Assembly: GCF_022879575.1 (NCBI RefSeq) | Contig: NZ_CP084261.1 | Location: 620,001 to 684,000, forward strand | Reading direction: 5' to 3' | Source: Caballeronia sp. SL2Y3 | GTDB taxonomy: Bacteria > Pseudomonadota > Gammaproteobacteria > Burkholderiales > Burkholderiaceae | Length of the DNA: 64,000 nt | Shown here: positions 43,675 through 53,982 of the stretch, in pieces | How the letters are laid out: each line of letters opens with the position of its first letter | Position numbering within the stretch: the first letter of the stretch is position 1 | Made by a program: the position numbers and the translations under genes | Notes under the pieces: generated by a model | What the model saw: the letters and a program-made list of their open reading frames with translations, nothing else | What the model was told of the DNA's origin: nothing | Databases searched by the model: none

Positions 43675-44392
43675 ACGTTCGTCTGCGGACGGGTTGGCTT
43701 TCGTCGTCTACGAACTAGGCGAACGCCTGCCTTCCGATGCAAACACGTCGCCCGCTGCGGACCCGTCCAACGAACCGGTCGCGCCGCCCGAGCGCAAGCC
43801 GAGCCCGGCGCTCGGCACGCCGCCGGATGTGAACCCGGCGGGACCGGGCGCGTCGCCGGGCAAGAAAGTCCGCTCGGCGCATCGGAGCCGACGCCGCCAG
43901 CGAAATAAGCCGGCCGGTTGGCAAGACATGCTTCGGAAGCGGCTAAGTCTGTTTTGGGCGCTTACTAAAACATCGCTAATTTATGTTATGTCAACTATCA
44001 TCTCGACAATAGCGGCCGAACTGGGCCGCACATGCGATCCTGACCATGACTGCGTTTCGGTACCGAAACGCAGCATCGTGACCACCCTGTTTTGTAATTC
44101 GGCCTTGCCGGCGCACGAGTCACGCCATCAGCGAAAAAGTCTATCGCCGACCAAGCGCCTCTCGCGGCTTCGCGCCAACGGATATCAGCAACGAGCCGTC
44201 GCTGGATTACCGCTACGGAACCACCTCACGCGGACTGCCGTTCTGCCTTAATGCGCAGCTTCAGCCTCTATGCGTGGTACTCCCAAGTCAGAGACGTGGA
44301 ACCGCAGAAAAGCGCTGTGAGCGTTGCCGAGCAAGAGCACGCCGGGTCGAACGATCGTGTCGACAAGTTGGCTACGCCAACGCAACCATCCT
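43675..44392. other. 718-base region without a supported gene, with a long palindrome
   Basis: An open frame at 43694-44251 is Pro/Ser/Arg-rich and has no ribosome site or family, so it is not called. An AT-rich tract (43965-44010) looks promoter-like. A 24-base perfect palindrome lies at 44050-44073. The region between the FAD dehydrogenase and the end of the polyol operon may contain regulatory DNA or a small RNA, or be a decayed insertion. Confidence 0.5.
44050..44073. repeat. 24-base perfect palindrome
   Basis: Half-site CTGCGTTTCGGT followed immediately by its exact reverse complement ACCGAAACGCAG, no spacer. Too short in loop for a good RNA hairpin without melting the centre, so a protein binding site is as likely as a terminator. 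It stands in a gene-free stretch. Confidence 0.85.
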
Positions 44393-45127
44393 TCAACGCG
44401 CCGTATACCCCCCATCGACCGCCAACGACACCCCGCTAATCATCGACGCCGCATCGCTCAGCAAGAACAGCACGGGCCCCACGACTTCCTCAGGCTCCGC
44501 AAAACGTCCGAGCGGAATCGCCTGAAGCATCGGCTGGCTCTTGAGCGGATCGCTCCAGGCAAAGCGCGCCATCGGCGTGAGCGTGACCGTCGGATTGACG
44601 CTGTTGACGCGGATGCCATGTCGTCCGAGCTCGATGCAAAGCACGCGAGTAATCGAATCCAACGCCGCTTTCGACGCGCAATAGCTGAGATGGTCAGGCA
44701 AGCCGACGAGCGACGCCTGACTCGACACGTTCACAATGCTGCCGCCACGGCCGACCATCTTTAGCGCGACGGCTCGGGCGACCAGCGCGGCGCCTCGCGC
44801 ATTGACGGCCATCACGCGGTCGAACGCATCCGCGTCGAGTTCGAGCGCCGGTTCGAGCGATGCAATGCCCGCGCAGTTCACGAGACCATCGAACGCATCG
44901 AACGGCTCCAGCGCCGCATCGATGACCGAACGATGCGCGCCCACATCGAGCCGCAGCGTTTCGCAGCCCGTTTCGTTCGCGAGCGTATCGAGCGCGGCGG
45001 CATCGCGCCCCGCCGCGACGACATGCGCGCCGCAACGCGCCAGCGTCTGCGCGCAGGCACGCCCGATTCCGCTTGATGCGCCCGTCACCAGAACGCGCTT
45101 GCCGCTAAAGTCGAACTCGGTTTTCAT
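44393..45127 (-). CDS. Short-chain dehydrogenase/reductase, L-xylulose reductase (DCXR)-like
   Basis: 244 residues. Rossmann motif RVLVTGASSGIGRACAQTL, NAG variant NCAGIAS, catalytic Ser in VNVSSQASLV and Tyr-Lys in YCASKAALDS, and C-terminal signature NSVNPTVTLTPMARFAWSDP, LGRFAEPEEVV, which matches dicarbonyl/L-xylulose reductases block for block. It would interconvert a ketose and a polyol with NAD(P)H. Its ATG overlaps the kinase TGA (ATGA). Last gene of the polyol operon. Confidence 0.88.
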   Translation of the reverse strand: MKTEFDFSGKRVLVTGASSGIGRACAQTLARCGAHVVAAGRDAAALDTLANETGCETLRLDVGAHRSVIDAALEPFDAFDGLVNCAGIASLEPALELDADAFDRVMAVNARGAALVARAVALKMVGRGGSIVNVSSQASLVGLPDHLSYCASKAALDSITRVLCIELGRHGIRVNSVNPTVTLTPMARFAWSDPLKSQPMLQAIPLGRFAEPEEVVGPVLFLLSDAASMISGVSLAVDGGYTAR

Positions 45128-46668
45128 ATCGATTGCAACCTGTGCATGGATGGCATGAGCGCCGGATAAAGCGCCGTGTAGACATCGAAATAATCGGCAT
45201 AACGGGCCACGCGCGCAGCGTCCGGCCGCGCACGCTCGATAAGCGTCGACCAGCCGGTTTGCGCGGCATCGGGCGTCACCAGTCCGGTGCCGACTGCCGC
45301 GAGCAGCGCCGCGCCCAACGCGGCTTCCACTTCCTCGCCGATCGTCCAGACAGGAAAGCCCGTGACGTCCGCGATGATCTGCATCCACAGCGGCGAATGC
45401 GCGGCGCCGCCCACGACGATCAGCTTGTCGTCGAGCGATTCCGAGCCCTTTCGTCCCGCCTCGATGTTGTGCTTGAGCGCGAAGGAAACGCCTTCGAGCA
45501 CGGCCCGGTAGAGATGCGCGCGGGTGTGCGCGAGACTCAGGCCGACGAACGCGCCGCTCGCCTTCGCATCCCAGACCGGACTGCGCTCGCCCATCAAGTA
45601 CGGCAGGAACATCGCGCCTTCTCCGCCGGGCGGCACGCCTGCGGCGGCTTCCTGCAGCAGCACGTGCGGATCGCCGTGCGGCAACGCGTGCGCCGCCGCG
45701 ACCTCCGCCTGACAGAACTGCTCGCGAAACCACGTCACCGACGCGCCCGCCGTGATCGCGCCGCCGAACACGTACAGATCGCGCGTGCCGTTGAGTACGT
45801 GCGGCATCGACACGAGCCCATGACGGGCATCGACGTGCTGGTTGATGTAGCCCCAGCACATGCTCGTGCCGATCATCGCGACATGCTGTCCCGCGCGCGC
45901 CGCGCCCGCCGCGAAGGTCGCCACGGCCGCATCGACGCCGCCCGCGACCACCGGCGTGCCCGCCGCCAGACCCCATCGCGCGGCCCATTGCGGCAGCAGT
46001 CCGCCGACGATATCCGTCGATTCGACGAGCCGCTGCGGCATCATGCGCGCGGGGATGCCGAGCGCGTCGAGCATCTCGGCAGACCAGCCGCGCCGCGCGA
46101 CGTCATACACGCCGCCGATGTTTCCCGCCGAGCTGTGATCGACCGCGATCTCCCCGGTGAGACGATGAATGACGTACGCATTCGGCGGAAGGAAATAGCG
46201 CGTCTTCGCCCACACGTCCGGTCGATGCTCGCGCAGCCACAGCATCTTCGTGAAACCGTAATAGCTGTCGACGCCATTGCCGGTGATCGCCTGCAATCGA
46301 TCGAGATCGACCTCCTCGCGCACGCGATCGGCTTCTGCGGTCGCGCGCCGGTCCATCCAGATGAGACAGGGATGCAGCGGTTCAATCGCTTCGTCCACCG
46401 GGATGCCCGAGCCGCCGTACAGACTGCTCACGCACACGCCCCGAATCGAAGCCGCATCGATGCCCTGCGCCACAGCCTGCGCCACGCAATGCGCGATGCA
46501 TTCGTCGACGGCATGGAACCACACCGACGGCCATTGCTCGGCCCAAAGCGGCTTCGGCGTATCCGGCTGATAGCTGCTCGAATGCTTCGCGACGATCGCG
46601 CCATCGCGCCCGACGAGCAGCGCCTTGGTGCTCTGCGTGCCTATGTCCACGCCAATCACGTATTCCAT
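45124..46668 (-). CDS. FGGY-family carbohydrate kinase (xylulokinase-like)
   Basis: 514 residues. N-terminal ATPase domain: YVIGVDIGTQSTKALLVGRDG, LHPCLIWMDRRATAEADR, GFTKMLWLREHRPDVW. C-terminal domain: VVAGGVDAAVATFAAGAA, MIGTSMCWGYINQHV, LPYLMGERSPVWD and LIVVGGAAHSPLWMQIIADVTG. FGGY kinases phosphorylate ketoses or polyols; the neighbouring dehydrogenases suggest a ketopentose or ketotetrose. GGAGAAG precedes the ATG, 15 bases after the upstream stop. It may also supply the xylulokinase absent from the xyl cluster. Confidence 0.9.
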   Translation of the reverse strand: MEYVIGVDIGTQSTKALLVGRDGAIVAKHSSSYQPDTPKPLWAEQWPSVWFHAVDECIAHCVAQAVAQGIDAASIRGVCVSSLYGGSGIPVDEAIEPLHPCLIWMDRRATAEADRVREEVDLDRLQAITGNGVDSYYGFTKMLWLREHRPDVWAKTRYFLPPNAYVIHRLTGEIAVDHSSAGNIGGVYDVARRGWSAEMLDALGIPARMMPQRLVESTDIVGGLLPQWAARWGLAAGTPVVAGGVDAAVATFAAGAARAGQHVAMIGTSMCWGYINQHVDARHGLVSMPHVLNGTRDLYVFGGAITAGASVTWFREQFCQAEVAAAHALPHGDPHVLLQEAAAGVPPGGEGAMFLPYLMGERSPVWDAKASGAFVGLSLAHTRAHLYRAVLEGVSFALKHNIEAGRKGSESLDDKLIVVGGAAHSPLWMQIIADVTGFPVWTIGEEVEAALGAALLAAVGTGLVTPDAAQTGWSTLIERARPDAARVARYADYFDVYTALYPALMPSMHRLQSI

Positions 46669-46683
46669 CGCTTCTCCGCGTGA

Positions 46684-47778
46684 TCAGCGCTCGCCGGCGG
46701 GCTTGAGCAGCACCTTGATGGAATCGGTCGAATTCGCGATCTTGATCGCCTCGTCCCATTCCTCCAGCGAGAACCCATGCGTGACGATGCCTTTCGACGT
46801 GACGAGCCCGCGCGCGAGCAGATCGATCGCGATCGGATAGCAGTACGGTCCCAGATGCGCGCCGCGCACGTCCAGTTCCTTGCGGTCGCCGATGATCGAC
46901 CAGTCCACCGTGGCATCCGCGCCGAACACGCTGAACTCGACGAAGCGCCCGAGCTTGCGGATGAGATCGAGACCTTGCGTCACGCCGATCGGCGCGCCGG
47001 TCGTTTCGATATACACGTCGCAGCCGTAGCCATCGGTCAGCGACCTGATCACGTCGAGCGCGTTGTCCTTCGTCGGATTGATGACCACATCCGCGCCGTA
47101 CTGTTTCGCGAGTTCGAGGCGCTCGTCGATGAGATCGATCACGACGAGTTTCTTCGGCGTCTTCAGATGCGCGACCTGCGTCATCATCAGACCGAGCGGA
47201 CCCGCCCCGGCGATGACCACGACATCGTTCAGTTGAACGTCGCCGCGATTGACCGTGTGGATTGCGCACGACAGCGGCTCGATGATCGCCGCATCTTCGA
47301 GCGATACGCCAAGCGGAATCTTGTGAACGATCGCCGTCGGCGGAATGCGCATGTACTCGGCCATGCCGCCATCGGCGACTTCGCGCTGGAAGCCGAAGAT
47401 GTTGTGGACCTCGCACATCCAGTACTGGCCCGACTTGCAATAGCGGCATTTCGCGCAAGGCACGATCTGTTCCGCGATCATGCGATCGCCGACCTGCACG
47501 CCGAAATGCTCGGCCCCGCCCTCGCCCGCTTCCTCGACGTAGCCGAAGAATTCGTGGCCCGGAATCACCGGCGCCTTCACCCACGGGCTCGGGCCGCCCC
47601 AGAACATCTTTGCGCCGGTGTAGCACTTGCAGTCGCTCGCGCAGATGCCGCAGGCAGCGATCCGGATCACGAGTTCGTTGCGCCCGGCGCGCGGCTTCGT
47701 CACCTGTTCGACGCGGTAATCCTCGGGCGCGTGGCACACGATGGCGGTCATCCGGGACTCGGTGTTCTGTGTCGTCAT
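46684..47778 (-). CDS. Zinc-dependent polyol dehydrogenase, EltD (erythritol/L-threitol dehydrogenase)-like
   Basis: 364 residues, medium-chain zinc dehydrogenase. Catalytic zinc: GICASDCKCYTG and GHEFFGYVEEAG; structural zinc: PCAKCRYCKSGQYWMC; cofactor site VVVIAGAGPLGLMM. Several runs (IVPCAKC..CKSGQY..MC, DGYGCDVYIETTG, LRKLGRFVEFSVFG, TVDWSIIGDRKELDV, GAHLGPYCYP) recall the EltD subgroup, which oxidises erythritol or L-threitol to D- or L-erythrulose; this comes from memory of the family, not a search. It would start a polyol pathway with the kinase and reductase downstream. Confidence 0.85.
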   Translation of the reverse strand: MTTQNTESRMTAIVCHAPEDYRVEQVTKPRAGRNELVIRIAACGICASDCKCYTGAKMFWGGPSPWVKAPVIPGHEFFGYVEEAGEGGAEHFGVQVGDRMIAEQIVPCAKCRYCKSGQYWMCEVHNIFGFQREVADGGMAEYMRIPPTAIVHKIPLGVSLEDAAIIEPLSCAIHTVNRGDVQLNDVVVIAGAGPLGLMMTQVAHLKTPKKLVVIDLIDERLELAKQYGADVVINPTKDNALDVIRSLTDGYGCDVYIETTGAPIGVTQGLDLIRKLGRFVEFSVFGADATVDWSIIGDRKELDVRGAHLGPYCYPIAIDLLARGLVTSKGIVTHGFSLEEWDEAIKIANSTDSIKVLLKPAGER

Positions 47779-47812
47779 ATGTCTCTCGTTGGAAGTTCGC
47801 AGCTTGAGGAGA

Positions 47813-48817
47813 TCAGCGCGAGCGTTCGCGGCTGATATAGATCGCGAGCAGGATGATTCCGCCCTTGATCACGTTCTGTACGTACGGATTGACGCCGATC
47901 ATATTTAGGCCATTGTTAAGCACTCCTAGCAACAGCGCGCCGACCAGCGTGCCCAGGATCGATCCGCGTCCGCCGGATATCGACGTGCCGCCGAGCACCA
48001 CCGCCGCGATCGCGTCGAGTTCGAAGCCGACGCCCGCGTTCGGCTGGCCGCTCATCAGACGCCCGGTCAGCACGATTGCGGCGAACGCGGACGTGAGCCC
48101 GGACAGCGTATAGACGATCAGCTTCACGCGCGCCACGCGCACGCCCGACAAGCGCGTGGCCTGTTCGTTGCCGCCGATCGCATAGACGTAACGGCCGAAC
48201 GGCATGCGGTCGAGCAGCAGCCAGGCAATGAGATAGACGGCGAGCATGATGAGAACCGGCGCCTGGATGCCGAGCACCTTGCCGCTGCCGAAGAAGCTGA
48301 CCCAGTCGGGCAGGCCGTCGATCGGATAGCCGCCGGTATAGATGAGACCGAGGCCGCGCGCGATGCCCATGGTCGCGAGCGTGACGATGATCGGCGGCAT
48401 GCGCGCGAACGCCACGAAGAAGCCGTTGGCCACGCCGAAGCCGAGTCCGACGGCGACGCCCGTCAGCAAGGCCGCGACCGCGTTCAGGCCCGAGACCATC
48501 AATCCGGCCGCGAGGGTGCCCGACAGCGCCATGACCGAACCGACCGACAGATCGATACCGCCCGTGAGAATCACGCAGGTCATGCCGACCGCGATGATCG
48601 CGTTGATCGACACTTGCCGCAGCACGTTTTCGAGGTTCGCGGCGGACAGGAAACTCGAACTCGCTACCATCATCACGATACAGACGACGATCGGGCCGAT
48701 GAGCGGATAGAAGAGCGTCGAGCGTCTGAAGTTCGCGAAGCGCGAGCTCGCGCTGCCGTGCGCGCTGGCGGCGGCGACGTCACGTGAGTTCGGAGAAGAT
48801 GTGTCAGGCGTGTTCAT
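47813..48817 (-). CDS. Ribose-type sugar/polyol ABC transporter, permease
   Basis: 334 residues, about nine helices. BPD_transp_2 pattern: [94 protein letters not shown]. The start at 48817 (MNTPDTSS) has GGAG seven bases upstream and overlaps the ATPase gene by 14 bases. Partners are the ATPase and binding protein upstream. Confidence 0.93.
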   Translation of the reverse strand: MNTPDTSSPNSRDVAAASAHGSASSRFANFRRSTLFYPLIGPIVVCIVMMVASSSFLSAANLENVLRQVSINAIIAVGMTCVILTGGIDLSVGSVMALSGTLAAGLMVSGLNAVAALLTGVAVGLGFGVANGFFVAFARMPPIIVTLATMGIARGLGLIYTGGYPIDGLPDWVSFFGSGKVLGIQAPVLIMLAVYLIAWLLLDRMPFGRYVYAIGGNEQATRLSGVRVARVKLIVYTLSGLTSAFAAIVLTGRLMSGQPNAGVGFELDAIAAVVLGGTSISGGRGSILGTLVGALLLGVLNNGLNMIGVNPYVQNVIKGGIILLAIYISRERSR

Positions 48818-50324
48818 GTGTCGCTCCGCGTGCCCCGGCTGTTGCATAGGTCATGACCGTGTTCGAATCGATCTCGTCGCCGCTCAGGATCGCCTCGATG
48901 CGTCCCTGGCGGAACACACAGACGCGGTCGCACATGCCGACGATCTCCGGCAGCTCCGACGAGATCATGATGATCGAGTAGCCGCGCGCGGTGAGTTCGC
49001 GCATCAGCCCGTAAATTTCCGCTTTCGCACCGACGTCGATGCCGCGCGTCGGCTCGTCGAAGACGAGGATGCGCGTGTGATGATTCAGCCAGCGCGCAAT
49101 CACCACTTTCTGCTGATTTCCGCCCGACAGCGTCGCGACTTCGGTGTGCATCGACGGCGCCTTCACGCCGACGCGTTTCATGATCTGCGCCGTCGTGCTA
49201 GCTTCGGTGCGATGGTTCAAGAACCAGCGCAGCGAGCGGTACTTGCCGAGGTTGTTCAGCGAGATGTTGTCGCGGATCGAGAACGAAGTGACGAGCCCTT
49301 CCGTCTTGCGGCTCTCGGGCAGAATGCCGATGCCTGAACGGAGCGCATCCGCGGGGTCCGATAGTTTCGCCATCGCGCCGTGGACGCGAATCTCTTTCGC
49401 ATGAACCGGCTCTGCGCCGATCACGGCAAGCGCAGTCTCCGTGCGGCCCGAGCCCACGAGGCCCGCGAAGCCGAGAATCTCGCCCTCGCGCAGCGTGAAC
49501 GCGTTGACAGGACCGTCCTTCGTGATCTGCAGCGATCTCACGTCGAGCACGGTTTTCGCATCGTCGCGTAACGCGGGCTTCGGCGGAAAGCTGCTCTCGA
49601 TGCGCCGTCCGACCATCATCTCGACGAGCCGTTCGACATCGGTCTTCGCCACGTCCGTCATGCCGACATACTGGCCGTCGCGCAGCACGGTGATGCGGTC
49701 GCAGACATCGAAAATCTCTTCCAGATGGTGCGAGATGAAAATCATCGCCACGCCCTGCTGCTTCAACTGCCGCATGATCGCGAACAAATGATCGGCCTCG
49801 GCGGGCGTCAGCGTGGCGGTCGGCTCGTCGAGAATCAGAATGCGCGCGTTGAGCGACAACGCCTTGCCGATCTCGACGAACTGCTGCTGCGCCACCGACA
49901 ACGCACGAATCGGCACATCCAGATCGATGCCGACGCCGAGGCGCGCGAAGATATCCGCGGCTTCACGGCGCATCGCGGCACGGTCGCGCGTGCGCCACAC
50001 CGTGCGGCGCTCGCGGCCCAGAAAGATGTTGTCGACCGCGTTGAGGTACGGAATCAGGCTGAATTCCTGAAACACGATACCCACGCCCGCCGCGACCGCA
50101 TCGTGATAGTTGTCGAACTGACGCGTCTGCCCGTCGATCTCGATCTCGCCCGAGTCGGGCTGATAGATCCCGCAAAGGATCTTCATCAACGTCGATTTTC
50201 CCGCGCCGTTCTCGCCGAGCAGCGCATGAATCTCGCCACGCGCGATCTCGATGTGAATGTCCTGCAGCGCCTTCACGCCGGGAAAGCTCTTCGTGATGTG
50301 CTTGAGCCTGAGAATGGTGTCCAT
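48804..50324 (-). CDS. Ribose-type ABC transporter, ATP-binding protein
   Basis: 506 residues, two ABC cassettes. First: Walker [10 protein letters not shown], signature [16 protein letters not shown], Walker [13 protein letters not shown]. Second: [16 protein letters not shown] (degenerate Walker A), [27 protein letters not shown]. The start is 50324 ([14 protein letters not shown]), preceded by GAGG; earlier in-frame codons read through the binding-protein gene and are not plausible. It is 47 bases after the binding-protein stop. Confidence 0.94.
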   Translation of the reverse strand: MDTILRLKHITKSFPGVKALQDIHIEIARGEIHALLGENGAGKSTLMKILCGIYQPDSGEIEIDGQTRQFDNYHDAVAAGVGIVFQEFSLIPYLNAVDNIFLGRERRTVWRTRDRAAMRREAADIFARLGVGIDLDVPIRALSVAQQQFVEIGKALSLNARILILDEPTATLTPAEADHLFAIMRQLKQQGVAMIFISHHLEEIFDVCDRITVLRDGQYVGMTDVAKTDVERLVEMMVGRRIESSFPPKPALRDDAKTVLDVRSLQITKDGPVNAFTLREGEILGFAGLVGSGRTETALAVIGAEPVHAKEIRVHGAMAKLSDPADALRSGIGILPESRKTEGLVTSFSIRDNISLNNLGKYRSLRWFLNHRTEASTTAQIMKRVGVKAPSMHTEVATLSGGNQQKVVIARWLNHHTRILVFDEPTRGIDVGAKAEIYGLMRELTARGYSIIMISSELPEIVGMCDRVCVFRQGRIEAILSGDEIDSNTVMTYATAGARGATHEHA

Positions 50325-50371
50325 CTGCGCCTCTTTCAGGCGGACGGCGAGCCGCCCGCCGACATCGCGTT

Positions 50372-51304
50372 TTACCAGGTGAAGCCCTTGGCGTTGTCCT
50401 TGTCGACCACCTTCACGTCGACCGGCACGGCCTTCGGCACCGTTGCGCCCCACTTCTTGGCCAATGCGACGCCGAGCGCGATGCGAACCTGATCGGCCGG
50501 GAACTGCGCCGTCGTTTCGATGAACTTCGAGTTCGGCTTCTGGATCGCATCGACCGCTTCGGGCGCGCCATCGACGCTCGTCAGCTTGATGTCCTTGCCC
50601 GACGACGTAATGGCCGAGAGCGAACCCATCGCGCCGCCGTCGTTGACGCTGAAGATACCCTTCAGGTTCGGATGCGCGGAGATCATGTTCTCCGTCACCG
50701 ACAGAGCGGTCGCGCGCTCCTGCTTGCCGTTCTGCGTATCGACGAGCTTCACGTTCGGGAACTTCGCGAGCCCCGCCTTGCAGCCGCGCACGCGTTCGAG
50801 AATCGGCACGACGGGAATGCCGTCGAGGATCGCCACTTCGCCGCTGCCGCCGATCGCTTTTGCCAGGTATTCGCACGACATCACGCCGGCGTCGTAGTTC
50901 TTCGAGCCGACGAAGGAGTCGACCGGACCGTTGGCGTTCGCATCGACCGCAACGACGACCGCGCCCGCTTTCTTCGCCGCCGTGACGGCCGACTGAATGC
51001 CGGTCGAATCGGTCGGATTGACGAGCAGAATGTCGATCTTCTTCTGCAGCATGTCTTCGACATCGCTGACCTGCTTGCTGACGTCATGGTGTGCGTCGGT
51101 GACGACGACCTTCGCGCCGATCGAATTCGCCGCTTCGTTCAGCGCCTTTTGCATCGTGACGAAATACGGGTTGTTCATTTCCTGGAAGGTCATGCCGATC
51201 GTGAGCGGTGCCGCCGCGTGCGCGACACCGCAAAACGCGCCCGCGAAAGCAAGCGTGCCGATCAACGCGCCCCGGCGCAGCGACGAAACGGACATGCGGT
51301 TCAT
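50372..51304 (-). CDS. Ribose-type ABC transporter, periplasmic binding protein
   Basis: 310 residues. Signal peptide ([20 protein letters not shown]), then [62 protein letters not shown], and [17 protein letters not shown]. This is a Peripla_BP_4 fold for a sugar or polyol. First gene of the operon, with AGGAGA before the ATG. The ligand is likely the polyol oxidised by the EltD-like enzyme. Confidence 0.93.
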   Translation of the reverse strand: MNRMSVSSLRRGALIGTLAFAGAFCGVAHAAAPLTIGMTFQEMNNPYFVTMQKALNEAANSIGAKVVVTDAHHDVSKQVSDVEDMLQKKIDILLVNPTDSTGIQSAVTAAKKAGAVVVAVDANANGPVDSFVGSKNYDAGVMSCEYLAKAIGGSGEVAILDGIPVVPILERVRGCKAGLAKFPNVKLVDTQNGKQERATALSVTENMISAHPNLKGIFSVNDGGAMGSLSAITSSGKDIKLTSVDGAPEAVDAIQKPNSKFIETTAQFPADQVRIALGVALAKKWGATVPKAVPVDVKVVDKDNAKGFTW

Positions 51305-51427
51305 AGTTGTGTCTCCTAAATAGTTTGCACTTCTTCAAGGTGAATGAAGCCCTCGCGCGAGCGAAGGGCGAATCTCGACAAGACGGCTGCTGTACGGCGA
51401 AAGGAGCGCGAGCGCGCGTGTTACGCG

Positions 51428-52408
51428 TTACGTGGGCGACGATCGCATTCGTCGTTCGACGGACGACGCGTAGCCGGCGGCCGTGCGTCCCGGCGAAACA
51501 TGCTCCGGGCTGCCTTCCGACGGCGCGTTCAGGTTGACTTCCCGGCTGCGCGCATTGATCCGCTGCAGCGCGCGGAACTCCGACGGCGTCATCCCCTTTG
51601 CCGCCCGGAACTGCCGATTGAAGTTCGACACGTTATTGAAGCCGGCCTGAAAACAGATCTGCGTGATGTTGATTTCGTCGGCGAGCAGCATGTGACACGC
51701 CGCTTCGATACGCAGGCGGTTCACGTACTGAACGAACGTCGCGCCCGTATGGCGATGAAACGCGCGCGAGAATGCGCTCACGCTCTGTCCGGCGAGCCCG
51801 GCGAGATCCGACTCGCGCAGGTCCGACGCCAGATTCTTGCCGATGTGCGCAAGCACATGACCGAACCGCTTGGACGAAGCGACGTTCTGCTCGTAAGCGA
51901 TGCTCGCGAGGAGCGTCTGTTCCTTCGCATCGCAAAGGCATTCGAGAATACGAAGGAACAGCGAAATGCGCCGGATGCCGCGCGCCGTCAACAGTTCTTC
52001 GAATAGCGGCGCCACGACGGCGCTCGTCTGCGAGTCGAACAAGATTCCGCGACGTGCGTTGTCGAGCAACGGTTGAGCGTCGCGGCACTCGGGGAATGCT
52101 TCCATGCAGCGCTTGACGAAGTCCCTGCCGAACTGAATCACGAGATTGCGCCGCTCCACGAATTCGCCGTCCGGCACTTCGCTGACCCAGTTGTGCGGAA
52201 GATTCTCTCCCATCAGAACGAGGTTGCCCGGGCCGAACGAGCCGACATGGTCTCCGACGAAAAACTTGCCGTGCGTGGCGACGATCAACTGCAACTCGAA
52301 TTCCGGATGGAAGTGCCAGCGCACCGTCTTGTACGGATAGCCGTGCGACCAGGCCTTGAACGACTCGCCGTGTCGAACGTCGACCACCTCTAGATCGGGG
52401 TGCCTCAT
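51428..52408 (-). CDS. AraC family transcriptional regulator
   Basis: 326 residues. N-terminal cupin sensor (VRWHFHPEFELQLIVATHGKFFVGDHVGSFGPGNLVLMGENLPHNWV) and C-terminal pair of helix-turn-helices (DLAGLAGQSVSAFSRAFHRHTG; NITQICFQAGFNNVSNFNRQFR). It lies 123 bases upstream of the polyol-transport operon on the same strand and is its likely activator, responding to the polyol or a product. Confidence 0.93.
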   Translation of the reverse strand: MRHPDLEVVDVRHGESFKAWSHGYPYKTVRWHFHPEFELQLIVATHGKFFVGDHVGSFGPGNLVLMGENLPHNWVSEVPDGEFVERRNLVIQFGRDFVKRCMEAFPECRDAQPLLDNARRGILFDSQTSAVVAPLFEELLTARGIRRISLFLRILECLCDAKEQTLLASIAYEQNVASSKRFGHVLAHIGKNLASDLRESDLAGLAGQSVSAFSRAFHRHTGATFVQYVNRLRIEAACHMLLADEINITQICFQAGFNNVSNFNRQFRAAKGMTPSEFRALQRINARSREVNLNAPSEGSPEHVSPGRTAAGYASSVERRMRSSPT

Positions 52409-52837
52409 GAAGCCGTCTCCAATTCTTTTATTGCCGGCTGCTTTTTGCCGTTTTCGCGGCGCCGGCTATTGACGCCAATTTAGATCGGCCAGTGTCGCTC
52501 TTCTACCAACTTTTCGCCTCTTTTTATGTACTTTTTTGCATGCACGGACGGTCATCGCCTCTCGTCAGCAAATTGTGCGACGCAAAAATCTTCAACCCCG
52601 GTATTTTCTTGATCGGCGTCGGCAGGCGAAGCGCCGCGTGCCCCGAATGTTTATCGTATCGCCTGAGCGTCCGCTCGTTATCAGCCGCTCACGTCGGCTG
52701 ATGCGATCCAGCACGCCCGGGCTTTTTGCTGCGTCGGCGCTGTTGTCGCGTGGCCGGAACACTCCTTGCGTGAACGCAAACCGATGCGCAGGATACTCCT
52801 GACACATCGCTGTAGCGCTCCGATGGAGGAGGCGCGG
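52409..52837. other. 429-base divergent promoter region
   Basis: It lies between the AraC gene (minus) and the DUF3182 gene (plus). No coding region is supported; an ORF at 52492-52701 has no family. T-rich tracts at 52425-52455 and 52500-52545 stand out from the GC-rich surroundings. Confidence 0.5.
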
Positions 52838-53968
52838 ATGCACATTCCGTTTAGCCAAACCCCGACCACCGTAGTCGTGTTCTCCTGTCGTGGAAGTACC
52901 GCACGACCGCGACACGAGCGCGAAACCCAGCGTGCGCTCGCTGGACGGCTTGCCACGCTTCTCGGTGCGCAGCGCTGCGTCGACTTCGGGCTTGATCGTG
53001 CGTACACCCCGGACGCCTATATCGTCCCCGACGACACGCTGCCTCTCGATGTCGCGCAACGAATAGGCGTCGCGACCGATGACGACCTTTTCGGCGGCGT
53101 CGTACCCTTCCCCTTCGTCGCGACCAAAGTGGTCGTGCATGAATTGCCGCCACGTGCGCAATTGAAGCCTCCCGGATGGCACGACGGACTTGGCGAGCAG
53201 CTTCGTCATCTCGTGCTTCCTGGCTACTCCGCCTTTACTCGCGACGACGCGCTCGCCGCCGCCGCGCTGTTATGGAACGGCGGGTCGGTACGGCTCAAGC
53301 GCCCCTACGGCATCGGCGGAACGGGACAGGCGGTCGTCGCCGATCGCCATGAACTGGATATGCAATTGAACGATATCGGCGAGGCCGCGCTTGAGACCAA
53401 TGGCGTCGTGCTGGAGCGCAACCTGCCCAGCATCACCACGTTCAGCGTGGGAGATGTGCGCGTCCGGGCGCATCGGGCCAGCTATTACGGCGTACAGCGG
53501 CTGACGCGAAATAGCCGCGGACATGCGGTCTATGGCGGATCCGACCTTGTCGTCGTGCGCGGCAGCCTCGATGCGCTCGAGCGCACCTCGATGCCCGACG
53601 AGGCGCGCGCCGCCGTCAAGTGCGCGCGCGAGTTCGATGCCGCCATCGAAAGCGCGTTCCCCGCGTTCTTCGCATCGCGCAGGAACTATGACGTGGCCTC
53701 GGGCATCGACGAAAGCGGGCATTGCCATCGCGGCGTGCTCGAACAGTCGTGGCGGATCGGGGGCGCGAGCGGCGCGGAGATCGGCGCGCTTCAGGCATTC
53801 GTCGATGATCCGGCGCTCACGACCGTGCGCGCATCGACGTTCGAGACCTACGGCGAACACCCCGAGTTGCCTGACGGCGCGTGCATCGTCTATCAAGGCG
53901 TGGACTCGCATTCGGGGCTTGTGACGAAGTTTTATACGGTCGAAACCAGTACCGGCTCTGTCGGCTAG
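52838..53968 (+). CDS. DUF3182 family protein (ATP-grasp-like)
   Basis: 376 residues. Start ATG 52838 (MHIPFSQTP) is chosen because GGAGGAGG lies just upstream. The middle (VRLKRPYGIGGTGQAVVADRHEL, LETNGVVLERNLPSITTFSVGDVRV) resembles ATP-grasp enzymes, with Lys in LKRPYGIGG and acidic residues later (GVLEQSWRIGGASGAEIGAL). DUF3182 proteins are found in Burkholderiales and relatives; the reaction is unknown. The next gene, an alpha/beta hydrolase, starts 14 bases after the stop, so the two likely work together. Confidence 0.75.
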   Translation: MHIPFSQTPTTVVVFSCRGSTARPRHERETQRALAGRLATLLGAQRCVDFGLDRAYTPDAYIVPDDTLPLDVAQRIGVATDDDLFGGVVPFPFVATKVVVHELPPRAQLKPPGWHDGLGEQLRHLVLPGYSAFTRDDALAAAALLWNGGSVRLKRPYGIGGTGQAVVADRHELDMQLNDIGEAALETNGVVLERNLPSITTFSVGDVRVRAHRASYYGVQRLTRNSRGHAVYGGSDLVVVRGSLDALERTSMPDEARAAVKCAREFDAAIESAFPAFFASRRNYDVASGIDESGHCHRGVLEQSWRIGGASGAEIGALQAFVDDPALTTVRASTFETYGEHPELPDGACIVYQGVDSHSGLVTKFYTVETSTGSVG

Positions 53969-53982
53969 ACGAGGGGCAGCGA

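Noticed and set aside
43694..44251. 185-codon open frame after the FAD dehydrogenase
   Set aside because: Low-complexity Pro/Ser/Arg content, no ribosome site, no family pattern, and it runs across the palindrome and AT-rich tract.
45133..46683. 516-codon plus-strand frame opposite the FGGY kinase
   Set aside because: Shadow frame; the kinase on the other strand has all family motifs.
48804..50876. N-terminal extension of the ABC ATPase to 50876
   Set aside because: The added residues read the binding-protein gene out of frame; MDTILRLKH at 50324 has a good ribosome site.
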